In this document: in pieces, positions 25,536 to 36,500 of the stretch
Layout: each line of letters opens with the position of its first letter
How positions within the stretch are numbered: the first letter of the stretch is position 1
Origin: Pterois miles
Lineage: Eukaryota > Chordata > Actinopteri > Perciformes > Scorpaenidae
Length of the DNA: 64,000 nt
Direction of reading: 5' to 3'
NCBI GenBank assembly: GCA_947000775.1
Contig: CAMQGK010000008.1
Coordinates: 14,331,501-14,395,500 of the forward strand
Made by a program: the position numbers and the translations under genes
Notes under the pieces: generated by a model
Database searches by the model: none
Told to the model about the DNA's origin: nothing
The model's input: only the letters and a program-made list of their open reading frames with translations

Positions 25536-27286
25536 GTGAGGGCTGCTTTAAACTTATTATGTTGAAACTGGCAACTAATTTGACTGAGCATGTGCAGATG
25601 ATTATTTATTCCCATTTATCATCCACATTTAATCGCTGAACCAGTTCTTATTTTCACACCAAGAAGCAGATTCATGTTAATCAGACATTTTTTTACATTG
25701 CTTTACTTAGCATTCACAATTAGCAGCAAGTGAGAAAATTATAAACATCTTCTGTCAAAGAATATCCTGAATGTCATTTTCTCCTGTATACACACAGTAT
25801 ACAGTATATGCTGCACTCTGTTATACAAAACCACAAAGGTGTACTTGGACTAAACATATACTTAATCTATCAGTATTCTCATTGTACTGTGTAGCTTCTT
25901 TAACGCTGTTTCTCTCCAGTGCAATGTGAAAATGTGGAGCTGGAATGAGGAAAATATGCAAAACATGCAAATTTTCTGCAATAAATATGCACACTGGGCC
26001 CAATGCAAATTGTAAATAAATTGTTTCCTACTAAATGGTGCCAAGTCCACTCAACACAACAAATTCCTATCCAGATAGAGAATGTCTAAGGGTCTATTAA
26101 ATACACAATACATGAACTTATTTGACCCCAAATTTGATGCTAACGCTAGCTGTTGTGGCTAACCTTGTGATCAACATATAACGTTAGCAAATGCATATCA
26201 GCTAGATTAACATCTCCATCGTATCCCAGCTGCTGGGTGATCTCAAGCCATATATTGTGCTTTATTTGGTTGCTGACGTAGTAGTATTTGTTGTACATTA
26301 TTTTGAAACACCATTGGTCCAAAAAAATGACCCATTGGACTGGAAAAAAAAGGCCATTTGTCCGACAGTTACCCCAAAAACAAACTCCCGTTGCTCCAAG
26401 GCCCCAAAAATACACGTACAGTGACAAAATATTGACACATATTTGATCAGCGCTGACTAGTTTGACCGTTTGATTGGAGTTTGCGAGTGACTGACAGCGG
26501 CTCGGCACTGATTGGTTGTTTTCCTCCGGTCTGTGAAATCTTGCAGATGTCATTAGGCACACCGGAGGACTCAGAGACATATGATGTTTTTCAGATTACC
26601 TGTCTTGTGTTCTACCATCAGGATATAGTGACTGTTTTATGATAATTTTGTTAAATCATATTTGCTCCATTTCTCCCCACTGCTGCTTTCATAATTCATG
26701 TAGTTTGTTACTGTATGTTTATTCACCTGAAGAGTGACTTGTGTGTGAAGTCTACATGTGGGCACAAACGGGTATCTGCATGCTTCAGCGTGTGGTGTCT
26801 GATGAATGATCTGTAGGCGGGCAAGCACCTAGGACATTATATCTCCCGCTAATGGTGTCTTATAATGAGGAAGGGTGTAGATGAGTGTCTGAGTGTGTGC
26901 GAGCGCATGCATGTGATCTCACCGCTGCTCCAGCTGTAATTGTCTTTTAATAGAAAATTAAGACGGAGTCGTTAATCACAGAAAGATAGAGGGCCTTTTG
27001 TTTCACCCACTCCCCGCTGCATTCTGCTTCTCTTCTCCTCCATTTAGCCTATTACAGACACATTAGACACACACACAGTCTACTGTCATCTATTCTCCCT
27101 GTCTCTAGTATGTTCCTCCATCTGTGTCCCTAAATTAGCCACTTACTGCTCCACCCATTCACCCACTCTCCCACTCACTCAGCCACTTGACCTCCCACTC
27201 ACTCACCCACCTATTCAGACCACACTGTTTAATGAAAACAATTTTAATATTTAATAGATACCTCGTTTGTGTTTCTATCTTTTTAG
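25536..27286 (+). other. nrxn2: neurexin intron (about 1.75 kb)
   Basis: Bounded by donor GTGAGGGCTG and acceptor CTATCTTTTTAG. No exon is seen inside. A reverse-strand open frame of 144 codons (26146-26580) has no recognisable domain and falls in AT-rich, low-complexity sequence, so it is not called. A CACCCACT/CACTCA-rich stretch precedes the acceptor (27150-27210). Confidence 0.85.
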
Positions 27287-27670
27287 GATCCATCTCAGTC
27301 AACAGCCGCAGCATGCCCTTCAGCTCCCCAGAAGGCAGTGAAATCCTGGACCTGGACAGCGACATGTACCTGGGTGGGCTGCCCGAGTCCAAGTCGGACC
27401 TCATCCTGCCGCCGGAGGTTTGGACGGCGCTGCTCAACTACGGCTACGTGGGCTGCGTCCGCGACCTCTTCATCGACGGCAAGAGCCGCGACGTCCGCCG
27501 CCTGGCCGAGATCCAGAGCGCGTTCGGCGTCAGCAGCTTCTGCACCCGCGAGCTGCAAAAGAGGTGCAGCAGCGCCCCCTGTGGCAACGCCGGCCTGTGC
27601 AAAGAGGGCTGGAACCGCTACATATGTGACTGCATCGGCACCGGATACCTGGGGACCAACTGTGAGATAG
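27287..27670 (+). CDS. nrxn2: neurexin exon: end of LNS3 and second EGF-like domain
   Basis: A 384-nt exon in phase 1 at both ends (acceptor TTTTTAG, donor GATAG|GTATGG). It starts SISVNSRSMPFSSPEGSE and continues EILDLDSDMYLGGLPES and VWTALLNYGYVGCVRDLF. It then enters an EGF-like module with six cysteines spaced C-x4-C-x5-C-x8-C-x-C-x9-C, from KRCSSAPC to GTGYLGTNCE. This is EGF-B, the hinge between LNS3 and LNS4 of alpha-neurexin. SISVNSRS is a neurexin-2 feature by recollection. GC content is high and third positions are mostly G or C, unlike the flanking introns. The last base G joins AG of the next exon to give Glu, restoring CEIEATVLSYDG. Confidence 0.95.
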   Translation, partial: DPSQSTAAACPSAPQKAVKSWTWTATCTWVGCPSPSRTSSCRRRFGRRCSTTATWAASATSSSTARAATSAAWPRSRARSASAASAPASCKRGAAAPPVATPACAKRAGTATYVTASAPDTWGPTVR

Positions 27671-27746
27671 GTATGGAGGGTGATGTTCAGGGGGGTTGGT
27701 AGGGAAGGGAACAGCTATATATGCATCTAGTTTGCAATAGTACATG

Positions 27747-28649
27747 TAAAGGACCAGTTTGTAGCATTTAAGGTGATCCATTAGCCTTCGAATAAGCCCT
27801 TCATATTGGTACGGACAAACCAAACACTGACACTAGAGAGAGCATTTTATGTTTGACATGAAGAAGAAGAAGATAGTCCTTTATTAGTCCCACGAGGGGA
27901 AATTCAATTTTTTCACTCTGTTGTCAACTTATACACGGTACATGCAGACCTGAGCACACACATGCACAAACATGCAACAATGGAGAGGTGTCAGAGTGAG
28001 GGGGCTGCTCCTGACAAGCGCCCCGAGCAGTTGGGGGTTTGGTGCCTTGCTCAGGGGCACCTCGGCAGTGCCCAAGAGGTAACTGGCACCTCTCCAGCTA
28101 CCAGTTTACACTAAGTTCTTGGTCCATGTCGGGACTTGAACCGGTGACCCTCCGGTTCCCAAGCCAACTCCCTACAGACTGAGCTACTGCCGCCCCCAGA
28201 AGCCCACCGTAGTTCTCCTGAAACTGTAGTAATGTGAGCCACAGCGAGCAAAGTGTGGTATCTGCAGCTGCCGTCTGATTTCCGTTGCTCCTAAAATTAT
28301 GTTATTATGCTAAGGCTGGCCTCTGAAAGGCAAACTGCGTTACCGCATTTCTGCACTCGGTGGCTCACGTTACTGTAGTTTTGGAAAAGGAGGAGTCAGC
28401 GGAGGGGTATTCAGTCAGTTGCAACACTAGATGCCACCTAATTCTCCTACACACTAACATTTCCTGTTTGGGCTGGAATGGACAACATCACTTGTTCCCA
28501 TCGCCACCGCTCTCTCTCTTACTTCACCACTCACTTTCCATGTACACACATGCATTGTAACAACTGGCTCTAGAGAGGACCGTTCACAGAGAAGTTAGAT
28601 CTGTAACCTCACTGCTAGATACTGCCAGATCCTACGCACTGTTCCTTTA
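27747..28649. mobile_element. inverted-repeat (MITE-like) element carrying a nested SINE
   Basis: The left end reads TAAAGGACCAGTTTGTAGCA. The right end, reverse complemented, reads TAAAGGAACAGTGCGTAGGA, a terminal inverted repeat of about 20 bp with four mismatches. Without the SINE at 27860-28197 the element is about 565 bp and non-coding. The interior has GTGAGCCACAGCGAG (28230) and an inverse GGTGGCTCACGTTACTGTAG (28360), so it has internal inverted structure too. From memory, such elements with a GTGTAGGAT end are common in fish. The superfamily is not assigned. Confidence 0.7.
27860..28197 (-). mobile_element. tRNA-derived SINE with LINE-type 3' tail, copy 2
   Basis: Same family and orientation as copy 1 (22062-22386). 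The A box is at 28171-28186 and the B box at 28132-28142 (+ coordinates, read on the - strand). The body shares GGTGCCTTGCTCAGGGGCAC with copy 1. The 3' tail has CCCCTCGTGGGACTAATAA where copy 1 and the LINE have CCCCACTGTGGGACTAATAA, then (TTC)n. It is inserted inside an older inverted-repeat element, so it is the younger of the two. Confidence 0.9.
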
Positions 28650-30005
28650 AGCAATAAATCACGACAGGCCGTGGTCATGTTGTGATTATATCACAGCTAA
28701 GGGGGCGCCGTTCGGCCCGACGTGAAGCATAACACTTCACAGCCTGAAGTGGGCTGTCAAATCTGGACTTATACAGAAAGTGCAAAGGAATCACGCGTCG
28801 TAGCTGGGGTGTGAGGTTATTTTATGGACGATGAACCAATCAGATTGCTTGATTTGAGCTGCTCATTGTATAAAATGGTGTTATACACAATTCAGACACA
28901 AAATATACCACTGTGTCATCCCAAACAATACACACAAATTGACATATTGACCTTTCATACGGTGAAGCAAACAATAACTTCTCATAATCAAGCCATCGCA
29001 CACTACATATGGTGAAAACGTGAAACAGTGCTTGCTAAATGTTTACAATGGCATGTTGTAGACTTCCAATAAAGCAGACATGAGAAAGAACAAGTGTAGA
29101 ATGAGCACTTCAACGACGCCCTGCCTTGTATTTCACACAACCAAGCAGCTGCCGTATAGTAAGGGTAAGAGCTCCACAGGGAGCCATGTGTGAACCGAAC
29201 ACCACCCGGGGCTGGGTGGCATTAGGGCCCGCTGGCTGGGAGGGAGGGAGGGCAGGCAGCAGTGTGACAGAGCAGCCAGGCCTACCGCCGCCATCTGTGT
29301 CAGCCACGCAAACCCAGGTGGCGTGTACGCCACGGCGAAGGGGAGGCGAGCTAGTCAAACAGCACCACGTACGCCTGATTCATTCCAATTAGCTGCAGGC
29401 GCCTCGCTTCACGGTGTGCCTCTGCACGTCCGCGGGGGTGAGTGAGCCGTGACAGTATGGGATTTTGAGGGACAAGGAGGGTAATGAGGGAAGGAGAGAT
29501 TGGATTCAAATCAGGACAGTGGAGGTATGGAGGATGAAATGTCTTTATTCTGAAGGGTGATATTTTAACAGTTTTGTCTTTGGGGGCTCAGATGACAGGT
29601 GTGGTTTCAGTGATGCTCTTTTGCCATCTAGTGGATTATCATGTTACTGCAGGGATGTGGTGCAGGGCTCTTCTCACAACCAGCTGCTTATTTCTCTGTC
29701 AATAGACTGAGAGCGCAGATTAACAGTCAGGAGTAATAATAGTATTGCCTAGAAAGAGAAAACCCCTGGGGATATTACATGATGCCTCCAAGCCACATGC
29801 AATTAAAATCATTGATGGTGTTTTGAGATGGCGTTTGTGTCATAATGAATAATTTTTGCGTGCTAATATATGGATTGTTTTGATTGATTGATTAATAGAA
29901 TAATGATTCACTAGAACTGTATCACATTTTTATGTAAGTGAGGTCTGTAAGAGTTGTGTTTTCCCACCAATAACAAGGTATTTCTGCATATTTTACTATA
30001 TTTTC

Positions 30006-30032
30006 TTTTTTTTTTTTTTTTTTTTTTTTTTT
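30006..30032. repeat. poly-T run, 27 nt
   Basis: An uninterrupted T run following TATTTTC and preceding GGGTCAAC. It could be the poly-A end of an old retrocopy on the - strand, but no recognisable element adjoins it. Confidence 0.9.
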
Positions 30033-30636
30033 GGGTCAACATACTAACATAAGGTCCTCTTTTTTATTTTCTAATGCTGTAATATGGGGTATAGGAAAGG
30101 GGTAAGATCATAATATGAAGATAATAGTAGTGACGTGGTGGCATTTAACATTTAACGCCCGGGCAGATTAAGAGGCAGGATCAGATATGAGACTTTTTGC
30201 TCCTGTGTCTTGTCTACCACCACTTTCTAAAACCTAAATGTTTCATTCACCCTGTGACGGTGACTCGCATTAGCCCACGATGACGCATATCGACCCGCAC
30301 CGCGAAACACGAGCAGTGCTCAGGGAACTGTCACTCTGCACAGCGGCCTATTTATGGCACGGCTGATTCTGGAGAGGGTAACCGCGGTCACTTGTTCCTG
30401 CCTGGTGTGAATAAGGATTTTGACAGGCTTGAGGAAAGTACTGTGTTGGATTCATTTGTAATATTTATTGCGGTTTTCGTTGCAATGATTGTTTTCATTG
30501 TGCTGTGGGTGGGAGATTTGTCATCTGATGAAAATGTAGCGGGGTGTAATAAATCCTGAGCATATTCTGCACACACCAAACATCAGCTTGACACAAATAT
30601 ACACACAATAATATTCAATAACATGATGTTGCACAT

Positions 30637-31045
30637 AGGGCTGCACAATTATGGTTAAAATGATAATCACTATTATTTTGAGCAATATTTGTAACACAGT
30701 TATTGTATATGTTGATTTAAGGGACAGAATATACTTATGATATAAAATATAATATATACTTTCACATTTAAATCAACAGATCACTGCTTTCGCTTCCATG
30801 TTGCACTATATTCCTGCTAATGTGCACATATATGCATCAAAATGAAACAGGTCTGTATTCACGGTGCGTCTCCTGGAAGCAAAATGGGATTATGCCAAAA
30901 CTTTTTACCCAATATTAATTCACCAGAGCATTGCTTTCACTTTAACATTGTGCTCAGCTACATTCCTGACTAATAACACATCTTTGCATCAAAATAAACT
31001 TAAAGAAAGGTTTTTCTTGACCTGAATTCAGTGTCTTTTGTTTTT
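30637..31045. repeat. candidate non-autonomous element with internal ~143-bp duplication
   Basis: Begins AGGGCTGCACAATTATGG, which I recall as the terminus of common fish non-autonomous DNA elements. Inside it, a block starting ATCACTGCTTTCGCTTC (30780) and ending TGCATCAAAATGAAA recurs in diverged form from about 30923 (GCATTGCTTTCACTTTAAC) to CTTTGCATCAAAATAAAC. No matching right terminus was located, so the right boundary is a guess. Confidence 0.4.
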
Positions 31046-31066
31046 GTCTGTAAAACATAGTATAGC

Positions 31067-31226
31067 ACACTGCTCAAAAAAATTAAACAAACACCTAATG
31101 ATCCCAGTATAACACCGAATCAGTTTAACTTCAGGGATATCAATCTGAGGCTGATATCCATGAAGTTTAACTGGCTTGGTGTTATACTGTAATGATTAAA
31201 TGTCCCCTTCATGTTTTTGAGCAGCG
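31067..31226. mobile_element. Tc1/mariner-type MITE with long internal hairpin
   Basis: The left end ACTGCTCAAAAAAATTAAAC and the right end GTTTTTGAGCAGCG followed by TA match, from memory, the CACTGCTCAAAAAAATTAAA termini of fish Tc1 transposons. The core is a near-perfect palindrome at 31106-31188: AGTATAACACC, CAGTTTAACTTCA and GGATATCA, then their complements in reverse. At about 160 bp there is no transposase. It is a deletion derivative that would have been moved in trans. Confidence 0.75.
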
Positions 31227-31903
31227 TACATTACTCTTCGACTCTGGACAGCAGCTACAGCATTCAGGAAAGCAAAGACTTCAATATCGCAGACTCTTGT
31301 GTAATTGTGGGATGCCAAAATTGTGTTCAAGATTAATATTTGATTCATATTGCAGCTCTGATTACAGACAACATGGAGGTGCAATTACAAAAACACAGAA
31401 AGAGACAAAGGCCTCGGGGTCTAGTGCACATGGCGTCATCAGACTTTCATCTATATGATCTTTTGATTGCTGTGATAAGTTGTCAGACGCATATGACTGA
31501 TCACGGTTCACACTGAATGTTCCCTTGTCTTTATGTTGCAGATATGACATACAAACAGCTGTTTTGGCAAATGTGGCATTTTGTATCAGTTCTGGTTACA
31601 GTATATATGGTTCAATAGCAGAGAAATAAAGAGACATATGAAATATAAGGGTTGAAAATGTTGAAAATACCTGTTTTCTAAATCTAGTTTTGACTATATT
31701 TCTAGTGTTGGGATTAATCTACATCAGTTGGGATGATTTTCCAAAGATAATTAAATGTGTTTCAGTGTCATTTTGAAATTGAATTTCACAGAAGCTTGAA
31801 CGTGGCATCAGTACCGGACTGGACTATGTTCTGGGTTCATTTAACTCTCCTTTGTAATGTGTTACCCACCCGTCACCTCTCCTGTCCTCTGCCCCCCATC
31901 CAG

Positions 31904-32107
31904 AGGCGACGGTGCTGAGCTACGACGGCAGCATGTACCTGAAGATCATCATGCCGGTCACCATGCACACGGAGGCCGAGGACGTGGCGCTGCGCTTCAT
32001 GTCCCAGCGGGCGTATGGCCTGCTCATGGCCACCACCTCCAAGGAGTCGGCGGACACCCTGCGGCTGGAGCTGGACGGAGGCCGCGTCAAGCTCACCGTG
32101 AACCTCG
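31904..32107 (+). CDS. nrxn2: neurexin exon: N-terminal part of LNS4, ending at splice site 3
   Basis: A 204-nt exon in phase 1 at both ends (acceptor CCCCATCCAG, donor CTCG|GTAGGC). It encodes (E)ATVLSYDGSMYLKIIMPV, then MHTEAEDVALRFMSQRAYG and ends ESADTLRLELDGGRVKLTVNL. The start of LNS4 is clear, and SYDGSMYLKIIMP with FMSQRAYGLLMATTS resembles neurexin-2 by recollection. In known neurexins the residues KLTVNL directly precede splice site 3, where a small Cys-containing insert may follow. The candidate for that cassette is at 36474-36500. The donor is non-consensus at +4 and +5 (GTAGGC), weaker than that of the microexon (GTAAGT). Confidence 0.95.
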
Positions 32108-35100
32108 GTAGGCCACCGTGATCCATCGTGGTTGTCCCTGCTAACCTTTCCCATACCACCCCTCGTCTCCGCATCTTCGCTCTGTAGCTTAGCGTCGTAC
32201 GGTGCAGAACCTAGAGGGATGGTTTGACATTTTGAGTTTCATACCATTATTTGTTTTCCATTGTCAGATAGGTGGGTGGGGAAAAGTTTCTAAATTTGTC
32301 CCTCAGTTATGTCAGATGTGTTTTGTATGATAGAGCACACTCCATTCACTTTAATAGCTACAGTTGGCAGTGCAGGAAGCAGACAAGCAGGCTTTTACCC
32401 ATCACTGCCCACTGGCTTAAGTTAGTGCTTGAAGTGGAAAAAAAAGTAAGTGCTAATATTCATTATTCACATGTTGGTGTGTGTACCGCCAGTCTCTTGC
32501 AAGTTATTCCTATTTATTCATTATTTCTGTGATTTTATTGCTATATTATTATACTTGGGCTATACATCTTCTATAGTAGGCCTGTAATACTCCAAGTTAA
32601 ACATTATAGCGTTAAGGTGGTGCGTTTAGTGTTCATAGTTAAAGTGCTTTCCTGTGTTATTTGTAGCCGTTGGTCAGGTATCATTCAGGTCTCAGTCAGG
32701 ATGCTCCTACAGCAGGATAAAGACACATCAATTCTACAGTGAATAAAATATGATAAGAGATATTGAGTTTTGACTTAAAACTAAGCAATTTTACATAATT
32801 TTGGACCATTATTACAAGTTAAATTATTATTTCATTATTTGCACATACCACAGCCTGTCTGAACATTTAATTAAATGTTAAAATTAATTAATTGAAATGA
32901 AATGTCAATGTTAAATCATCAAAAGAGCGGATTCAGAAGTCTTTTAAATAATGGTCCATTAATTATATTTATTTTAAAAAAAAAAGTCCTGATGAACAGT
33001 TCACTAATTATTTTACAAAAAAATGCTGGCAAATATGCTGGCACTGCAGCATTATGGATCTCCCAGAAACCTGATATGGACCGGGCAGAGAAGAGTCCCG
33101 GCAGCTTGAGAAGACTGCAAGAAAAAGTCACAATACGCCACAATAAGAGTAAAATGAAGACGTGCTGGTACTGCAGCACCGGCCCACTTCAAGCACTGTT
33201 TAAATGAGAAATGTCAACACTGTTCAAAGGATGTTTATTGAGAAAGCTGAGGTACAAATGCAGAAACTTCTCCTCCACAAACTGATAAAGTGCTTGCTGC
33301 AGTAAAGTAAGACTAGAAGTAAAAATATAAAGGTACCCCCCCATCCCTGCAGTCATTTCTGTTCCATATTATTGGACCCGTTCCCACCCCATCTCCTCTA
33401 CATTCACCCACTTCCCTCTGCTTCCTGCGAAGCCTCCTAGCACCTCCTCCACCCTAAAAGCTCCATCTCTAACAGTAATCCTGAGCCTTACCCCACTAGC
33501 TACCCTGTCTCTAGAAGCTTCAAGGTGGCGTCGCTCCTGTGTCGCTCCTCCCTGTGGTTCAGCTTTATTTCATGTGGAGTTAGCTGAGGGGCCGGTTGGC
33601 TCCACTTCAGCCCAGCGGCGGTCTCTAAGACGAGATAGGAGCCTTCGTCATAAGCAATTACAGATGAGCTGGGTGTAAAGAGGTCTGGATCTTAGCGGGG
33701 ACAAGGGCGGTGAAATTGTAGAGCAGGGTTTTTAAGATTTCAGAGAAGGGGTCAATGCATTCCCTCCAATAACTGGCTGCAGGAAAGCAGACCTTTTGAC
33801 TTGTTAAAATTTCATTTCAATGAATGTAAGTGCTCTGGGGAAGATGGGTATGACCTCCCAGCTTAAGGATACCTTAAGTCTGTCTTGATCCTTCTGAGGG
33901 AACGGCGGTGAAGCGGGAGGAGCGTGACAGAAGTGCACCCTGGAATATGGGAGTTTAAGCCACCATAGAGACAGGACGTGGGGGACGGGGGTGGCCACTC
34001 CTCTCTCTTCTTCTGCTCTCCTTTCTCTCACTTCTCTTCCTCTCATTCTCTGCCACCCATAAACACCCCACCTGGCCAAAACTCGGAAGATGGAACTTTT
34101 CATCCCTTCAACGGCCTGTATGTCTGCGGCCCTTTGGATCAAACAGTCAGAGAGACCGGCTCACAGCTGTAGTTGTCCCCAGGGCCACAGCTTGAACCAC
34201 GCTCTTGTGGCTAATCCATAATAACAAAGTGCTCACATGAATTCACCCAAATGACACCTGAAACAAGCCGACTGACACTGAGACTCTCCTAAGAGTTTCT
34301 TTCACTCTTTTGCGAGGCAATTAATTAACAACTGAAGTGAAATGCATCAGCGAGGAGTATCTGTTAAGGTTTTAATCCCTGTTAAGATAATTAAAATCCT
34401 GCTAATGAATCACTAGCAATGACTATAATTGAGCAGATTTAGCCCTAATTATATTTATTAGTGATAGATAATGATGATAACTTGCAAAATGTTGCAGTTG
34501 AAGTTGTCAGATGATAGCTGGCGTAACATCAAATATTCTATTTATTGATTATCACATCCGGTAGGTATAGGGACGCCGCTACTCACCAACACAATAGGCC
34601 CTTTAAAGCATTTTAATGGAACCGTATTGGTGATCCCCCCCCAGCTCTCTACAGCGTGGTGCCGGTCCCTGGCTGTTTGTGTCCACTATTCTGTAGCGGT
34701 TGACAGCTCGAGACCACAACCCAGCCACGCTGCCACATGCACGCACAGATTGCAGCCACTAGATGGGGCTGAACAGTTAATTTCAAGATGTGAAATGAGA
34801 ATTTTAATGATCACTGTAAGGGAAGTGTCTGTTTACTTACCCATGCCAAGGGAGGTCAAAGGTCAGTGTAAGCTACACAGCAGGATTGAGTTTCCTGTTG
34901 TACCAGAGCGGATGTTTACCGACACTCTGCTTTAACCCAAGTCTTCCAGTTGAACGACAACTCTTTTCTCCACCGTTCTGACAACACAGCTTGTAAAACA
35001 ACAACACTCTCCACTGTGTTTTTGTCACACCGCTTGTAGCAAATAGCAGAGAGTAGGGTCTTACTTGTGGTATGTGTGCACCAGGCGTGAGGTGGCTGGG

Positions 35101-35280
35101 ATGTGCAGATCACCCTTTCTTGTCATTTACACTGTTGGGTTTTTCATGCCCAGAGTGCTGCAGAAGGCAAGCACATCTCAAATAGCTGGGAAATGGGAGG
35201 GTGGTGGGAAAAAGCATGTTATGCAGTTGGAATTATTAGACTCTATCTGACTTGTTTAATGAAGTTAGTCATATGTTTAA

Positions 35281-35969
35281 AGGCTGTCAGTTAATTCAAA
35301 TAGTCACAAATTAATCAGACATTTTTTATTTGTTCAAAATCAAAATCAATGTCCTGACTTGCCCCAAACTGACTGTGATTATCATAAAGTGTTCATGTCT
35401 GTAAAGGGGAGACTGGTGGGGACCCAGAGAACCCATTTACATTCACACATCTGGAGGTCAGAGGTCAAGGGACCCCTTTGAAAATGCCTGTTTTTCCTCG
35501 TCAAAATTTAGCAGATTTGGAGTGTTATTTAACCTCCTTTGTGAGCTAAAATGCTAGTAGGACGTGGGATCAATGGATTCTTTAGGTTTTCTAGTTTCAT
35601 ATGATACCAGTATCTTCACTCTGGTTTTAACAGTGAGCCCGCTACAACTACTGTATATTTAAATATTTATATTCATTATTTTTGTAATTGATTTATTTCC
35701 ATTTGTTTTTGCATTTATTGTTTATTTATTTTACATTTTTCTTTATTTTTTTTATTTTATAACTTTAAAAGCGTGTATTTATATCAATAAAAGCACAATT
35801 TCCCTTTACAATCCACCCCTTATTTACATCCCCAAACTTCATTTCTGTACAAAGAAATGTTAAAAAAAATAAAAAATAAAAGAATATAGTTCACTCCAGC
35901 TTTAAAACTGAGCCCACGACAAGAAATTAATGGCATTGAAATGAATTTGCGTTACCTCTGACAGCCCTA
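35281..35969 (+). mobile_element. GGGCTGTCA-type family, copy B (both ends present)
   Basis: The left end is AGGCTGTCAGTTAATTCAAA and the right end TTACCTCTGACAGCCCT, giving a short inverted terminus GGCTGTCAG/CTGACAGCC. The middle has TATCATAAAGTGTTCATGTC, GGTCAGAGGTCAAGGGACCC and TCAATGGATTC, shared with copies A, C, D and E. An AT-rich ATTT section follows (35650-35900). It has no coding region. It ends about 500 bp upstream of the splice-site-3 microexon. Confidence 0.75.
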
Positions 35970-36383
35970 ATATGCTTATGATATGTGAGGTATTGCATGC
36001 TTTATGTAGTGATTTATAGAGGGGAAAACGACTTTTGACATGTAAATATGAAAAAAAGATCATAACAGAGATGCTACGTTAACTCTCCAATACTCACACT
36101 TAATGCAGACAGAGTCTCATAATTCCAGATCCTGTAATCACATGTAAAATGTTTATTACACCGATGATGGAGCACTTCACATAGTGTATGTTAATCAGTA
36201 TGCTGCTCTCCTACTGTCTTTGTCTTGCCTTCTGCCGTGCTCCGTGGGTACGGGGTGGAGGGAGGGGTGGATGGTGGGATTAATGGAGGAAAAGGGTGAT
36301 CCTGACTCAGAGCCTGTCCCCGGATGGTGGCCCCAGAGCAATGTTTGGTTGTCTGCAGAATGTACCTTGAAGGATGTAAAATG

Positions 36384-36473
36384 TCTTTTTTTTCTCTTTT
36401 ATCCTCTTTCTCTCTTTCTCTCTCTCTTTTTTCTTTTATTTGATCTCACCATTTCCGCTCTTTCTCCCGCCAG
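36384..36473 (+). promoter_or_regulatory. nrxn2: long pyrimidine tract and acceptor of the splice-site-3 cassette
   Basis: About 90 nt dominated by T and C, with CTCTTTCTCTCTTTCTCTCT and TTTTTTCTTTTATTTG, ending GCTCTTTCTCCCGCCAG. UCUU/CUCUCU motifs of this kind bind polypyrimidine-tract proteins that often silence neuronal cassette exons (family knowledge). That this happens here is inference. TGCATG motifs, which bind RBFOX proteins, occur at 35994-35999 and 37116-37121. Confidence 0.6.
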
Positions 36474-36500
36474 ATTGTATCAGGATAGACTGTAGCCTCA
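36474..36500 (+). CDS. nrxn2: neurexin splice-site-3 cassette microexon (27 nt)
   Basis: Flanked by acceptor CTCCCGCCAG and a strong donor CTCA|GTAAGTGG. Entered in phase 1 from the exon ending at 32107 (KLTVNL + G), it reads D-C-I-R-I-D-C-S-L and leaves one base A. Known neurexin-1 splice-site-3 inserts have DCIRINCNSS at exactly this place (from memory), so position, phase, length and the paired cysteines all agree. Including or skipping 27 nt keeps the frame, as expected for an alternative cassette inserted in LNS4. The exon that should follow (starting near KGPETLFAG) is not found in the window. The short length makes this a motif-based call, but the fit is strong. Confidence 0.88.

Larger units (their letters stand above)
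27671..31903 (+). other. nrxn2: neurexin intron (about 4.2 kb)
   Basis: Bounded by donor GTATGGAGGG and acceptor CCCCCATCCAG. It holds the nested SINE/inverted-repeat element (27747-28649), a 27-nt poly-T run (30006-30032), a candidate element from 30637 and a Tc1-like hairpin (31067-31226). No exon is seen between 28650 and 30000, where only short chance frames occur. Confidence 0.85.
32108..36473 (+). other. nrxn2: neurexin intron upstream of the splice-site-3 cassette
   Basis: No exon is seen. It contains a pyrimidine-rich area at 33990-34060 (CTCTTCTTCTGCTCTCC), a TAAT-rich stretch at 34310-34470 without recognised repeats, and repeat copy B (35281-35969). The last 90 nt are strongly pyrimidine-rich. 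The rest shows no supported gene. Confidence 0.8.

Noticed and set aside
25133..25615. A 160-codon antisense open frame across the LNS3 exon.
   Set aside because: Shadow of a GC-rich coding exon; the + strand frame is clearly the neurexin.
26146..26580. A 144-codon - strand open frame in the intron after the LNS3 exon.
   Set aside because: Low-complexity, no domain, antisense to the gene, and partly in sequence that looks repeat-derived.
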